DNA of 64,000 nucleotides from Cytophagales bacterium (GTDB taxonomy: Bacteria; Bacteroidota; Bacteroidia; Cytophagales; Spirosomataceae), in contig JAAFJP010000007.1 of NCBI GenBank assembly GCA_013298125.1, forward strand, positions 124,001 through 188,000, read 5' to 3'. The translations under genes and the position numbers were made by a program. Shown piece by piece: positions 51,873 through 59,907 of the stretch; positions within the stretch are counted from its first letter, which is position 1, and every line of letters starts with the position of its first letter. The notes beneath the pieces were generated by a model that saw nothing but the letters and a program-made list of their open reading frames with translations, was not told where the DNA came from and searched no databases.

Positions 51873-52034
51873 TGGCTGTCAGCATTTGGCTGTTGGCTTT
51901 CGGCTGGACGACACTCGTTGGGCTACACTCGCAGAGTGATATTTGCTTTAAAATGTCATCCAGATTCGGTGGTGTCAGATTTAAAACAGTGTGCGTTCGA
52001 TACCATCAAAAGCCGACTGCCGAAAGCCAAAAGC
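51873..52034. repeat. Word-type inverted repeat, GGCTGTCAGC family, copy 2
   Basis: GGCTGTCAGCATTTGGCTGT and TTGGCTTTCGGCT on the left are answered by AAAAGCCGACTGCCGAAAGC on the right, with a ~100-base centre. Relative of 1356-1508. Confidence 0.75.
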
Positions 52035-52043
52035 TACTTAATC

Positions 52044-52505
52044 CTACGCCTCATAAACCCTCAATTTCGTAGCCGAAGCTAATAATTCTGTTTGATACAT
52101 TTTGAGAGGCAATGAAGCGGGTGATTTAGTTACCTTGCCCGTGATGTCATATTTTGAACCGTGATTTGGGCAATAAATATCATTGGTATCTTTTTGAAAT
52201 TCTACGGTTGTGCCTACGTGCGTACAAACTTTCGAGAGAGCAATGTACTTGGCATCCTTCGAGCGAGCCACGATGATGTCACCATTGTATAAAAAGCCTC
52301 CATCGGCTTTTAGAGCCTTATTTGCATCCAAAGTGAGGTCGAGGGTAAAGTCGATTTTACCATTTTTGATAGGGTCTGGATTGACGCTGGTAGCGGGCAA
52401 GGGCGTATTTTCGTTTGCACAACTGGTGATAGCACCCATGCAATAAACCGCCATTAAAGCTCCTCCACCTAATTTTAAATTTTTGAGAAATTCTGTCCGA
52501 GTCAT
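52044..52505 (-). CDS. Rieske 2Fe-2S lipoprotein
   Basis: A 153-aa exported Rieske protein. The N-terminus (MTRTEFLKNLKLGGGALMAV) ends in a lipobox-like ITSC with C29, so it may be lipid-anchored in the envelope. The cluster is bound by C94 and H96 (KVCTHVGT) and by C112 and H115 (IYCPNHGSKYD). The two extra disulfide cysteines of cytochrome bc1 Rieske proteins are missing, so it is closer to soluble or alternative Rieske redox carriers. Genes for YceI, DUF5777 and a haemoglobin around it suggest a periplasmic electron-transfer task. Confidence 0.9.
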   Translation of the reverse strand: MTRTEFLKNLKLGGGALMAVYCMGAITSCANENTPLPATSVNPDPIKNGKIDFTLDLTLDANKALKADGGFLYNGDIIVARSKDAKYIALSKVCTHVGTTVEFQKDTNDIYCPNHGSKYDITGKVTKSPASLPLKMYQTELLASATKLRVYEA

Positions 52506-52663
52506 TTTAGTAAATTTTTATTTTGGGAGATATACGAGACAAGTGAGAGGTTTGGATTTATTAAAAATCATTTCCCAAAAATTTTCACCACCCCGCAATC
52601 CAACAGAACAGCTATCCCGTAGATATGATTGAAATTTTTAAAAACTCAGATAAATTTTTGATC

Positions 52664-53089
52664 ATGGAAACGCTAAAAAAAATCTTCAAAATCGCTGGAA
52701 TTACCGTTTTGAGCCTGTTTGTGGCTTTTACGATTTATGCCAATTGGAACGAACCACCGCTATCGGATAAACTCAACATCAAGCCAATTGAACTGGCTGT
52801 TTATAACCTCAATAAAGATATTTCAATAGAGGATAGTCTTCAAATTGCTGAAAAACTGAGTGCCAATAAAGGCGTAACGGCTTCGACGGTCAATCGGATG
52901 GGAAAAACGGTTAGTGTAACTTTTCACGCTGACGAAACCTCAGAGAGTGCTTTGAAACAAATTGTTGAGGCATCTAATTTCAAACCTCAAAAAGTTGATT
53001 TTGCAGCTTTCAAAGGACCACAATGCCCTGTACCGATGGAGTATATTGACCTTATTACAAGTGCGAAGAAGGCGTTGTGTTTTAGGTAA
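52664..53089 (+). CDS. Membrane-anchored HMA-fold-like protein without CxxC
   Basis: From the ATG at 52664 the product is 141 aa (METLKKIFKIAGITVLSLFV, one N-terminal membrane helix); an upstream start at 52625 would add 13 residues. The rest has the strand-helix pattern of heavy-metal-associated domains: ELAVYNLNKDISIEDSLQIA, KGVTASTVNRMGKTVSVTFH, ALKQIVEASNFKPQKVD. The metal-binding CxxC of HMA domains is absent. Near the end QCPVPMEYIDLITSAKKALC holds two cysteines far apart. Function unknown; part of the redox-gene cluster. Confidence 0.65.
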   Translation: METLKKIFKIAGITVLSLFVAFTIYANWNEPPLSDKLNIKPIELAVYNLNKDISIEDSLQIAEKLSANKGVTASTVNRMGKTVSVTFHADETSESALKQIVEASNFKPQKVDFAAFKGPQCPVPMEYIDLITSAKKALCFR

Positions 53090-53097
53090 GAAGTAAG

Positions 53098-53186
53098 AAC
53101 CTCACCCCCGACCCCTCTCCTACTGAGAGGGGAGTTTTGCGGACGAATGCTCCCCTCTCAGTAGGAGAGGGGTCGGGGGTGAGGTT
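53098..53186. repeat. Inverted repeat, CTCACCCCCGACCCCTCTCC family, copy 3
   Basis: Outer arm AACCTCACCCCCGACCCCTC and its exact complement, with inner GAGAGGGGAG/CTCCCCTCTC, nearly the same as copy 1 at 30885-30974. Confidence 0.92.
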
Positions 53187-53243
53187 AAAAGATAATCCTA
53201 TTCATGTACTTAATCTCATTTTCAAAAAACTTAAAAACAAATC

Positions 53244-53795
53244 ATGAAAAATCTATTTAAAATACTGATAATCAACGTATTATTAATCAATACCTCTTTC
53301 GGACAAGTGTATTCAACCCAAAGTGGCGAGACTAATTTTTTCTCAGAAACGCCCGTAGAAAATATCTCTGCCAGTAACAAAACTGTTGGGGCAGTTCTGA
53401 ATATCGCCACCAAAGAAATTGCGGTAAGCATGAAAATGACTGCCTTTGATTTCCCGAATAAATTGATGCAAGAACACTTCAACGAGAACTACATGGAGTC
53501 GAGCAAATTTCCTACGGGAATCTTCAAAGGGAAAATTGCAGAAAGTATTGATTTGACTAAAAATGGCGTGTATGACGTAACCGCCAAGGGACAATTGACC
53601 ATCCACGGAGTGAGTCAAGCCAGAGATTTGAAAGGAAAATTGACCGTTGAAAATGATAAAATTTCCTTGATTTGCAATTTTGACATAAAAGTAGCCGATC
53701 ACAAAATTGATGTTCCTAAGTTGGTTTTTGCAAAAATTGCCGAAGTGATTTCGGTCAAATCAAAATACACATTTACGCCCTACGTAAAGAAATGA
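53244..53795 (+). CDS. YceI-like exported protein (paralogue B)
   Basis: A 183-aa protein with signal peptide (MKNLFKILIINVLLINTSFG). The YceI barrel segments are GETNFFSETPVENISASNKT, AFDFPNKLMQEHFNENYMES, KFPTGIFKGKIAESIDLT, TAKGQLTIHGVSQARDLKGK and KIDVPKLVFAKIAEVISVK. It is a diverged paralogue of the gene at 50355 and lies on the other strand, on the far side of the Rieske gene. The tandem haemoglobin gene follows 90 bases downstream, probably in the same unit. Confidence 0.9.
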   Translation: MKNLFKILIINVLLINTSFGQVYSTQSGETNFFSETPVENISASNKTVGAVLNIATKEIAVSMKMTAFDFPNKLMQEHFNENYMESSKFPTGIFKGKIAESIDLTKNGVYDVTAKGQLTIHGVSQARDLKGKLTVENDKISLICNFDIKVADHKIDVPKLVFAKIAEVISVKSKYTFTPYVKK

Positions 53796-53885
53796 TTTTG
53801 CCCATTTTAATCAAAATTCATCGGTAAAAGTCAGGCATTTTGGGCAAGTCTAACTTTTGCTATCATTAGTAAAATTCTTAAAAAC

Positions 53886-54719
53886 ATGAAAAAAACAATG
53901 CAATTATGGGGAGCATTCCTCATGGCTGGAATGCTTGTGTTCGCATCTTCTTGTAAAAGTGATGAAGTGGTCACGCCACCAAAATCACTTTATTTACGTC
54001 TTGGTGGTAATTCTGCCATTTCGGCGGTGATTGACCAATTTGTAGCCAACGTTGCGGGCGACGCACGTATAAACGCCTTTTTTGCGGATGCAGCCTCTGA
54101 CCCAGCTCGTCTAACAAAACTCCGTAACAACTTGATTAATCAGGTAGGTGCAGCAACGGGAGGAACAGAAAAGTACACAGGTTTGGATATGAAAACTTCA
54201 CACGCAGGTATGGGAATCGAAGACTCACACTTTACGGCTTTGGTTGAAGACTTATCAAAAGCCTTGGATAAATTCAGTGTTCCAGCTACTGAAAAAACCG
54301 AATTATTGACGGCTTTGGGAGGATTGAAAGGAGACATCGTAGAAGGTCCAATTTCTTTGTATAATCGTTTGGGAAAAAACCCAGCAATTACAGCGGTAAT
54401 TGATGATTTTATCGGAAAAGTAGCGGCTGATACACGTATTAACGCATTTTTTGCGGTAGCGGCGGCAAGCCCAGCCCGTTTGAACAAGTTGAAATTAAAC
54501 CTTGTCAATCAAATTGGAGAAGCATCTGGCGGACCTGAAAAATATATAGGTTTAGACATGAAAACGGCTCACAAAGGTATGAAAATCACCGATGCACAAT
54601 TTAATGCTTTGGTAGAAGACTTGCAGGCATCATTAGTAAAATTCAAAGTAGAATCAAGAACTAAAATTCAGTTGTTGGCAGCTTTGGGTGGCATGAGAGC
54701 TGATATTGTGGGACAGTAG
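53886..54719 (+). CDS. Lipoprotein with two tandem group 1 truncated haemoglobin domains
   Basis: A 277-aa protein with lipobox FASSC (C23), so it is lipid-anchored on the envelope. Two homologous ~120-residue domains follow, at about residues 34-153 and 156-275: LYLRLGGNSAISAVIDQFVA and LYNRLGKNPAITAVIDDFI, then RINAFFA in both, EKYTGLDMKTSHAGM and EKYIGLDMKTAHKGM with proximal histidines H106 and H229. The B10 tyrosine that steadies bound oxygen in trHbN is V53 and I176 here. The protein may handle NO, O2 or electrons, or store haem. hemA is the next gene. Confidence 0.9.
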   Translation: MKKTMQLWGAFLMAGMLVFASSCKSDEVVTPPKSLYLRLGGNSAISAVIDQFVANVAGDARINAFFADAASDPARLTKLRNNLINQVGAATGGTEKYTGLDMKTSHAGMGIEDSHFTALVEDLSKALDKFSVPATEKTELLTALGGLKGDIVEGPISLYNRLGKNPAITAVIDDFIGKVAADTRINAFFAVAAASPARLNKLKLNLVNQIGEASGGPEKYIGLDMKTAHKGMKITDAQFNALVEDLQASLVKFKVESRTKIQLLAALGGMRADIVGQ

Positions 54720-55004
54720 GTTTAGTTATTAGTTTATTGGGAAATTGGTTGATTGGTTACTGGTTTATTAGTTATTGGTTTAATGGTTATTAGATTGCCA
54801 TTTTCTCAGAAATTTCGACTAATAACCAATGAGTTATACTATCTATACGGGACTTGTCATCCCGACGAAGGAGGGAACTGTTAAATTCTCTCACAAATAA
54901 CGATTTGGAGTTAAAAGTCTCAGTTCCCTCCTTCGTCGGGATGACAGTCTCTTATAAATTGTAGAAGAACTACCAATAAACTGATAACCAATAAACCAGT
55001 AACA
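54720..55004. repeat. Nested inverted repeats downstream of the haemoglobin gene
   Basis: Outer arms are made of TTATTAGTTTATTGG / GGTTATTAG words (54720-54835) and ACCAATAAACTGATAACCAA (near 54970-55004). Inside sits a clean hairpin at 54852-54948, CTTGTCATCCCGACGAAGGA against TCCTTCGTCGGGATGACAGT. No gene is seen in the 534-base gap 54720-55253; a candidate promoter box lies at 55124. Confidence 0.88.
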
Positions 55005-55123
55005 AAATTTGCACATTTCAAAGATTATATTTCATCAACAAACTCTTATTTATACCTATTCTAAATTAGTAAAAAGCCTTAAAAATTAAGGATAATTACC
55101 CATAAAAATATTCGTTCCTGTTG

Positions 55124-55131
55124 TAATTTTG
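55124..55131 (+). promoter_or_regulatory. Candidate -7 box for hemA
   Basis: TAATTTTG fits TAnnTTTG, with no obvious TTG at the right distance. It leaves a leader of about 115 bases before the hemA start. Confidence 0.45.
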
Positions 55132-55253
55132 CAGTCCAAATAAATGTTAGGAATTTGGTACTGCCCAAAACCATAATCATTTAATTTTCAATAACTTAAC
55201 AAAACATTTTAACAAAACGTCTCGTTGGTATTGAATTGGAATCGTAAGGAATT

Positions 55254-56525
55254 ATGCAAAATATATTTAAAGCATTCAGTTTATCATACAAATCAGCCCC
55301 ACTGATTATCCGTGAAGCATTAACCTTGACAGAAGGCGAAATAAAAGATTTCTCCCTAAAAATCAAGGACTTATTCGGTATTCAAGAGGTTTTAGTGGTT
55401 TCGACCTGTAACCGTACAGAGGTTTATTACACTTCTGAAAACGATATTACGACTAATTTAATCAAAGTCCTTTTGACCCAAAAAGGCATCATCGACACCG
55501 AAACATATTTTGGACATTTCCAACAATTCAATATTCAAGCCGAAGCCGTAAATCACCTTTTTAGAGTTGCCACGGGTTTGGAGTCGAAGGTGGTTGGAGA
55601 TTTACAAATTCCTAATCAAATCAAGCAATCTTATCAGATTTCAGCAGATTTGAACATGGCAGGTCCATTCCTTCACCGATTGATGCACACGATTTTCTTC
55701 TCGAACAAAAGAGTCGCTCAGGAAACATCTTTCCGTGACGGGGCAGCCTCAACATCGTATGCGGCAGTGGCTTTGACCGAAGAATTAACCCAAAACATCA
55801 ACACACCCAAAGTTTTGATTTTGGGATTAGGAGAAATCGGGATTGATGTTTGTAAAAATATGGCAGAAAAACCATTCGAGATTACAGTCTTGAATCGTAC
55901 CAAAGCCAAAGCCGAAAAAGTAGCCCAAGGACATAATTTTAGGGTAGCCGATTTTGAAAATTTTGAAGAGGAAATCAAGCGAGCTGATGTAGTTATTTCG
56001 TCAGTAATGATTGATAAACCTTTGATTACCAAAGCATTAATTGATAAAATAGGCATTCTGACTTTTAAATATTTCATAGATTTATCAGTTCCGAGAAGTG
56101 TAGAAGATAACGTTGAGGACATCGCAGGGGCATTGGTTTATAACATTGATTCCCTCCGTGAGCGGGCAGACGAAGCCTTACGTACACGCATGGCATCCAT
56201 CCCAGACGTGGAGCGAATCATTGAAGAGGCGATTTTGGGTTTTGATGATTGGTCGAAAGAAATGATTATTTCACCAACGATAAATAAATTGAAAAACGCC
56301 TTAGAGCAAATCAGAAAAGAGGAGATTTCGAGACATTTGAAAAACCTCTCAACCGAAGAAGCCGAAAGAATAGAAAAAATCACGATGGGCATTGTTCAGA
56401 AAATCATGAAGTCGCCCGTGTTGAACCTAAAAGCCGCTTGTAAGCGAGGAGAAGCCGACCAGTTAGTAGATGTGATTTCGGAATTGTTTGATTTAGAAAA
56501 ACAGAATGTTGGGTATATTCATTAA
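55254..56525 (+). CDS. hemA: Glutamyl-tRNA reductase
   Basis: HemA reduces glutamyl-tRNA to glutamate-1-semialdehyde, the first committed step of C5 haem synthesis. The 423-aa protein has the catalytic-domain signature VSTCNRTEVYYT with nucleophile C52, FRVATGLESKVVGDLQIPNQ, the NADPH domain VLILGLGEIGIDVCKNM, and the C-terminal dimerisation helices (RADEALRTRMASIPDVERII, MKSPVLNLKAACKRGEAD). Being next to the haemoglobin gene may be meaningful or accidental. Confidence 0.95.
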   Translation: MQNIFKAFSLSYKSAPLIIREALTLTEGEIKDFSLKIKDLFGIQEVLVVSTCNRTEVYYTSENDITTNLIKVLLTQKGIIDTETYFGHFQQFNIQAEAVNHLFRVATGLESKVVGDLQIPNQIKQSYQISADLNMAGPFLHRLMHTIFFSNKRVAQETSFRDGAASTSYAAVALTEELTQNINTPKVLILGLGEIGIDVCKNMAEKPFEITVLNRTKAKAEKVAQGHNFRVADFENFEEEIKRADVVISSVMIDKPLITKALIDKIGILTFKYFIDLSVPRSVEDNVEDIAGALVYNIDSLRERADEALRTRMASIPDVERIIEEAILGFDDWSKEMIISPTINKLKNALEQIRKEEISRHLKNLSTEEAERIEKITMGIVQKIMKSPVLNLKAACKRGEADQLVDVISELFDLEKQNVGYIH

Positions 56526-56596
56526 AAAATGATTAATTTTGATAACAGAGGATATATTACTCCTAATGAAATCATTTCTATTAATCTGTTTTGAAA

Positions 56597-56812
56597 ATGG
56601 AAATTACTAAGGAAAAACATATTCAAATCTTTGTTACCATTGATAGAATTAATCGAACCAATGAGACAATTAAAAGATACTTATCATTTGAAAGTAGCAT
56701 GACTAATGATGCCATGATTAAGCAATGGACTGATATACGAGATGATTTAGCTCAACAATTACAAAATCTGTTGTCAGAAGAAACAGAGATTAAATTTTTG
56801 ACGGCAGCTTAG
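56597..56812 (+). CDS. Small hypothetical protein, 71 aa
   Basis: Starts at ATG 56597 (MEITKEKHIQIFVTIDRINR); a TTG two codons upstream is less likely. The product is helical and charged: NRTNETIKRYLSFESSM, NDAMIKQWTDIRDDLAQQLQ, ending FLTAA. I do not recognise a family. It is followed by a good terminator, and codon use looks normal, so it is probably real. Confidence 0.6.
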   Translation: MEITKEKHIQIFVTIDRINRTNETIKRYLSFESSMTNDAMIKQWTDIRDDLAQQLQNLLSEETEIKFLTAA

Positions 56813-56843
56813 ATGATTGATTTGTAAAATATAAAATACTTGA

Positions 56844-56876
56844 AAATGCCCTCTGAGTAATTAGAGGGCATTTTTG
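56844..56876 (+). terminator. Intrinsic terminator
   Basis: AAAATGCCCTCT and AGAGGGCATTTTT form a 12-bp stem with an 8-base loop; ends the hemA / 71-aa unit. Confidence 0.93.
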
Positions 56877-56930
56877 TTTAAAAGTCTATTTTAAAAACAT
56901 GAATCCCAAGCGTTAGTTTAAGGATTTATG

Positions 56931-56938
56931 TAATTTTG
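56931..56938 (+). promoter_or_regulatory. Candidate -7 box for the small-gene run
   Basis: TAATTTTG (TAnnTTTG), 19 bases before the ATG at 56958 and after a terminator; the -33 region has only TTA, not TTG. Confidence 0.5.
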
Positions 56939-56957
56939 AAAAAATAGAATATTCAAT

Positions 56958-57944
56958 ATGCTCACAGACAGCGAATTAAGAAAATCAATGACCTTCAAAA
57001 CGATAAAGTCAGCTCTGGTAAATCCTGATGAAGTTTATAAATTATCGTTGCGTATCAATGAAATGCCCGAAGAAATGAGGCAATTCAAAAACCTTCAATC
57101 TTTGGATTTGAATGCGAGTAGATGGATAAAAAAACTACCCGAATGGATTGGTGATTTTCCGAATTTACAAGTATTGAGCCTAAGTGAAATGGGTTACTCT
57201 AACTTGCCCGCTTCTATTGTTAATCTTCAAAATTTACATTCCCTCGACATCTCTTTCAACTCAGATTTGAAGAGCGGTTTTGAACATATTTATCAACTCA
57301 GAAATCTCAAAAAATTAAAGTTAGATTGTAATAATTTCAAGCTATCATCAGACATTAAAAATCTGTCAAATCTTGAAGTTTTACAATTAGGTTATCTCAA
57401 AGACACCAGCGAATTAGAGCATATTTATGAATTGACACATCTGAAAAAGTTAGAATTAGTCGGTGGTGAAAACGTGAGGCTCATTGATGGTATTTCAAAG
57501 ATGAAAAACTTAGAATCTTTTACAGTTTGCGTTTTACCTTTGGAACAATTGCCCGATGATTTTAGCGAATTGCCCAAACTGAAAGAATTTACTTACACTG
57601 GTCTCTACAATGTCTATCTTTTCAATCACGAAAACCCCAATTTCAAGCTAAATATCAACTGGGGGCATATTTTTGAAGAATTATCCAAAATAAAAACCTT
57701 ACAATTAGTTGATTTAAACGGTAATAAAACCCAAAAATATCATCAAAATATTGGTCTTCTCAGTCAAATCAAGAAGCTGAATTTGAATGATATGGTTCGA
57801 CAAACTACGGAAGAGCCTTTCCCAAATGAGCTATCAAATTTGTCAAATTTAAAGGAACTCACCATTTCGGATAGAGATTTAGCGTGGGGTTTTATCAAGA
57901 ATTTAGAGGTAAATTTGCCGAATGTGAAGTTAATTGTGAAGTAA
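56958..57944 (+). CDS. Leucine-rich repeat protein
   Basis: A 328-aa protein without signal peptide. From about residue 45 it is built of LRRs: LQSLDLNASRWIKKLPEWIG, FPNLQVLSLSEMGYSNLPAS, IVNLQNLHSLDISFNSDL, LRNLKKLKLDCNNFKLSS, LKKLELVGGENVRLIDG, and further to LSNLKELTISDRD. Bacterial cytosolic LRR proteins of this kind are common near polymorphic-toxin immunity genes and may be immunity or recognition proteins. Gene opens the one-strand run to the window end. Confidence 0.85.
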   Translation: MLTDSELRKSMTFKTIKSALVNPDEVYKLSLRINEMPEEMRQFKNLQSLDLNASRWIKKLPEWIGDFPNLQVLSLSEMGYSNLPASIVNLQNLHSLDISFNSDLKSGFEHIYQLRNLKKLKLDCNNFKLSSDIKNLSNLEVLQLGYLKDTSELEHIYELTHLKKLELVGGENVRLIDGISKMKNLESFTVCVLPLEQLPDDFSELPKLKEFTYTGLYNVYLFNHENPNFKLNINWGHIFEELSKIKTLQLVDLNGNKTQKYHQNIGLLSQIKKLNLNDMVRQTTEEPFPNELSNLSNLKELTISDRDLAWGFIKNLEVNLPNVKLIVK

Positions 57945-57945
57945 A

Positions 57946-58015
57946 TTTTCCACCACAAAGGCACAAAGGAAACAAAGTTTTTTCTTTATGTTTCTTTATG
58001 CCTTTGTGGTAAAAA
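57946..58015. repeat. Inverted repeat, ACCACAAAGGCACAAAG family, copy 2
   Basis: CCACCACAAAGGCACAAAGG on the left, ATGCCTTTGTGGTAAAAA on the right. Same family as 3865-3944. It lies just before an ATG and creates a false upstream start at 57988. Confidence 0.88.
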
Positions 58016-58020
58016 TAATT

Positions 58021-58233
58021 ATGATAAAGCAAAAAATAATAGACCAAATGCAGCTTGACATTCAGAATTTAGCCATCAAAAAGATCTGGAAAATCAATGA
58101 AAATGGTAATAAAGTCAAGGTTCGTAGAGATGCTGAAACGGAATATTCTATCTATTTGGACGGGCATTATATCAGCACTTTGGGAGATTGGAAAGGCACT
58201 TTTGACATGGCGAAAACGCTGTTATTATCATGA
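58021..58233 (+). CDS. Small hypothetical protein, 70 aa
   Basis: Start ATG at 58021 (MIKQKIIDQMQLDIQNLAIK), just after the repeat. The rest is beta-like: KKIWKINENGNKVKVRRDAE, TEYSIYLDGHYISTLGDWKG, ending DMAKTLLLS. Unrecognised. It overlaps the next gene by 4 bases (ATGA), so the two are coupled, which argues for a real gene. Confidence 0.65.
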   Translation: MIKQKIIDQMQLDIQNLAIKKIWKINENGNKVKVRRDAETEYSIYLDGHYISTLGDWKGTFDMAKTLLLS

Positions 58234-58871
58234 TACAAATTTCTGAAAACGACCCAATTTCAGGCTTAAAAGAGGTCATTCCAAGGCTTTTTGAGGTAAA
58301 ATTTGATGACTTTGATTTCACAAAATATCATCCAGATTTACCTCAACCATTAAAAGAAATCTACGAAATAGATGCCTTCTTTTTACGTGAAAATTGTGCT
58401 TATGAAACTATCCGTTTTTTCTGTAATCAAGACCGTTTGGTAAAATACCAAGACCTAAAATTAGAAGAGCCTTTCTTTTCCTTTGTGAACCAAAATCAGG
58501 CAAATTGGAAATGCAGAACCCGATTAAATTCTGATATTGTCATGTTGGAAAGTTATTACGAAACAGTAGAAGAATACGTTTTACCTCAAAAAATAGACGA
58601 ATTTTTAACCACATTTGCCCTACAAGAAATCGCCTTTAATTTGCCTTTTTATTTTGGTTTAGATTACGAAAATATGGAAGAAGTAAGGGATAAATTCAAT
58701 AAAATAGAAGACCTTTGGATTGATAAAAAGTACGTTTACGAACACCCTCATTCCTATTATTTAGTCGATAATGATTGCCTCGTGATGTGGGGTGGCATGA
58801 ATATTTTTGCTACAAAAGATGAAGCAAAATTTGAGTTCTATAAATCAATTTTGAAACATTATTCTTTTTAA
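58230..58871 (+). CDS. Hypothetical protein, possibly SUKH-like immunity protein
   Basis: A 213-aa cytosolic acidic protein. PDLPQPLKEIYEIDAFFLRE, then FFCNQDRLVKYQDL and CLVMWGGMNIFATKDEAKF, recall SUKH/SMI1-KNR4 proteins, in which a 'lP..lk.fY' start is followed by beta strands, but the likeness is weak. SUKH proteins are immunity proteins of polymorphic toxins. Context (small acidic neighbours, overlapping starts) fits. Function not established. Confidence 0.6.
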   Translation: MIQISENDPISGLKEVIPRLFEVKFDDFDFTKYHPDLPQPLKEIYEIDAFFLRENCAYETIRFFCNQDRLVKYQDLKLEEPFFSFVNQNQANWKCRTRLNSDIVMLESYYETVEEYVLPQKIDEFLTTFALQEIAFNLPFYFGLDYENMEEVRDKFNKIEDLWIDKKYVYEHPHSYYLVDNDCLVMWGGMNIFATKDEAKFEFYKSILKHYSF

Positions 58872-58927
58872 CTAATTGAAAATCAAAGTATTATAATAAA
58901 TTTCACGAGTACAAAACAATAGAACAA

Positions 58928-59443
58928 ATGTTAGAGCAATTAATCCCGTTATTGGGAATGCGAGTAGATAGTCAGGAAATCAAAGATATTTTCACGGAGT
59001 GGAACGCCATCTTTCCTAAGCGAGTGACCTGCACGGCAAACGAGCCAAATATCAAAGGCAAAGTCGAGAAAAACTGTGTGAGATTATACTTCGGCAGAGG
59101 CGGAAATAGTCGATATTTGAAACCCATTCCAACCTCTTGGGAAGGTGGATATTTTGGCATTTTCACGATGATTGAATTCACCAAAAAACGCAAAGGTGAT
59201 ATGCCTTTCGACGTAGAGTTTGACATGGAAGCCGAAGAATTAACTCAAATTCTGGGTGAACCAAAAGTCGTTGAGTTTATGGGTACAACCACTACTTGGC
59301 GTAAAAATATTACAGATAAACACGAATTTATCGTGAGTGATTCCATTTCTACGGATGGCTCTTCTTTGCGTTCGATGACGGTTAGTTTTATTTATGAGGC
59401 TGACCTTTATACGATGGAAGAATATGAAAAGGCGGGGCTTTAA
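58928..59443 (+). CDS. Hypothetical protein, 171 aa
   Basis: A cytosolic protein that I do not recognise. It opens MLEQLIPLLGMRVDSQEIKD, has a beta-rich centre (NCVRLYFGRGGNSRYLKPI, GYFGIFTMIEFTKKRKGDMP) and a part EELTQILGEPKVVEFMGTTT that looks like an internal repeat-type fold seen in some immunity proteins. No catalytic motif is seen. Same strand as its neighbours, gap of 56 bases. Confidence 0.65.
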   Translation: MLEQLIPLLGMRVDSQEIKDIFTEWNAIFPKRVTCTANEPNIKGKVEKNCVRLYFGRGGNSRYLKPIPTSWEGGYFGIFTMIEFTKKRKGDMPFDVEFDMEAEELTQILGEPKVVEFMGTTTTWRKNITDKHEFIVSDSISTDGSSLRSMTVSFIYEADLYTMEEYEKAGL

Positions 59444-59454
59444 AATCTCTATTT

Positions 59455-59907
59455 ATGTGTCGTTACGCTTTCTATAAATACAAAACCACTTACGGATGTT
59501 TCAGATGTCAGGTGGGTTTCAAACGTCCCAATTTGTTTGATGTGAATCCAAATGCTACCGAAGCAAAGGATTTTCATTGTCCGAATTGTGGCGGTGAAAT
59601 GGCAAATCTTGGGCGAGATTTACGACTGCCTGCCAAACATAAAGACGAAGAATGGGCTTGTATAAAATATCTCGTGGACAATAAATATAACATCTATTCC
59701 TGTGGTTGTCAGGGGATTGGCTTTGTACCACACAAAATGGAAGATGCCATTGGGTTAGTGAAAAGTGTAGAAATTAATCGTAAAAAATATTCCTACGAAC
59801 AAGCCCTACAAGACAAAAAGGAGGCTTTGGAAAAAGCCAGAAAGAAACGTAAGGATGCTTTGAGAACGAGACTACTGTTACGTGAAATTAAAAAAGAAGA
59901 GCAATGA
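59455..59907 (+). CDS. Zinc-ribbon hypothetical protein
   Basis: A 150-aa protein with cysteine pairs GCFRCQVGFK and DFHCPNCGGEM that should form a zinc ribbon, and a second region YNIYSCGCQGIGFVPH. The C-terminal third is a lysine/glutamate helix (QDKKEALEKARKKRKDALRT). I know similar short 'MCRYAFYKYKxTYGCFRC' proteins in Bacteroidota but no function. It overlaps the next gene by 4 bases. Confidence 0.7.
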   Translation: MCRYAFYKYKTTYGCFRCQVGFKRPNLFDVNPNATEAKDFHCPNCGGEMANLGRDLRLPAKHKDEEWACIKYLVDNKYNIYSCGCQGIGFVPHKMEDAIGLVKSVEINRKKYSYEQALQDKKEALEKARKKRKDALRTRLLLREIKKEEQ

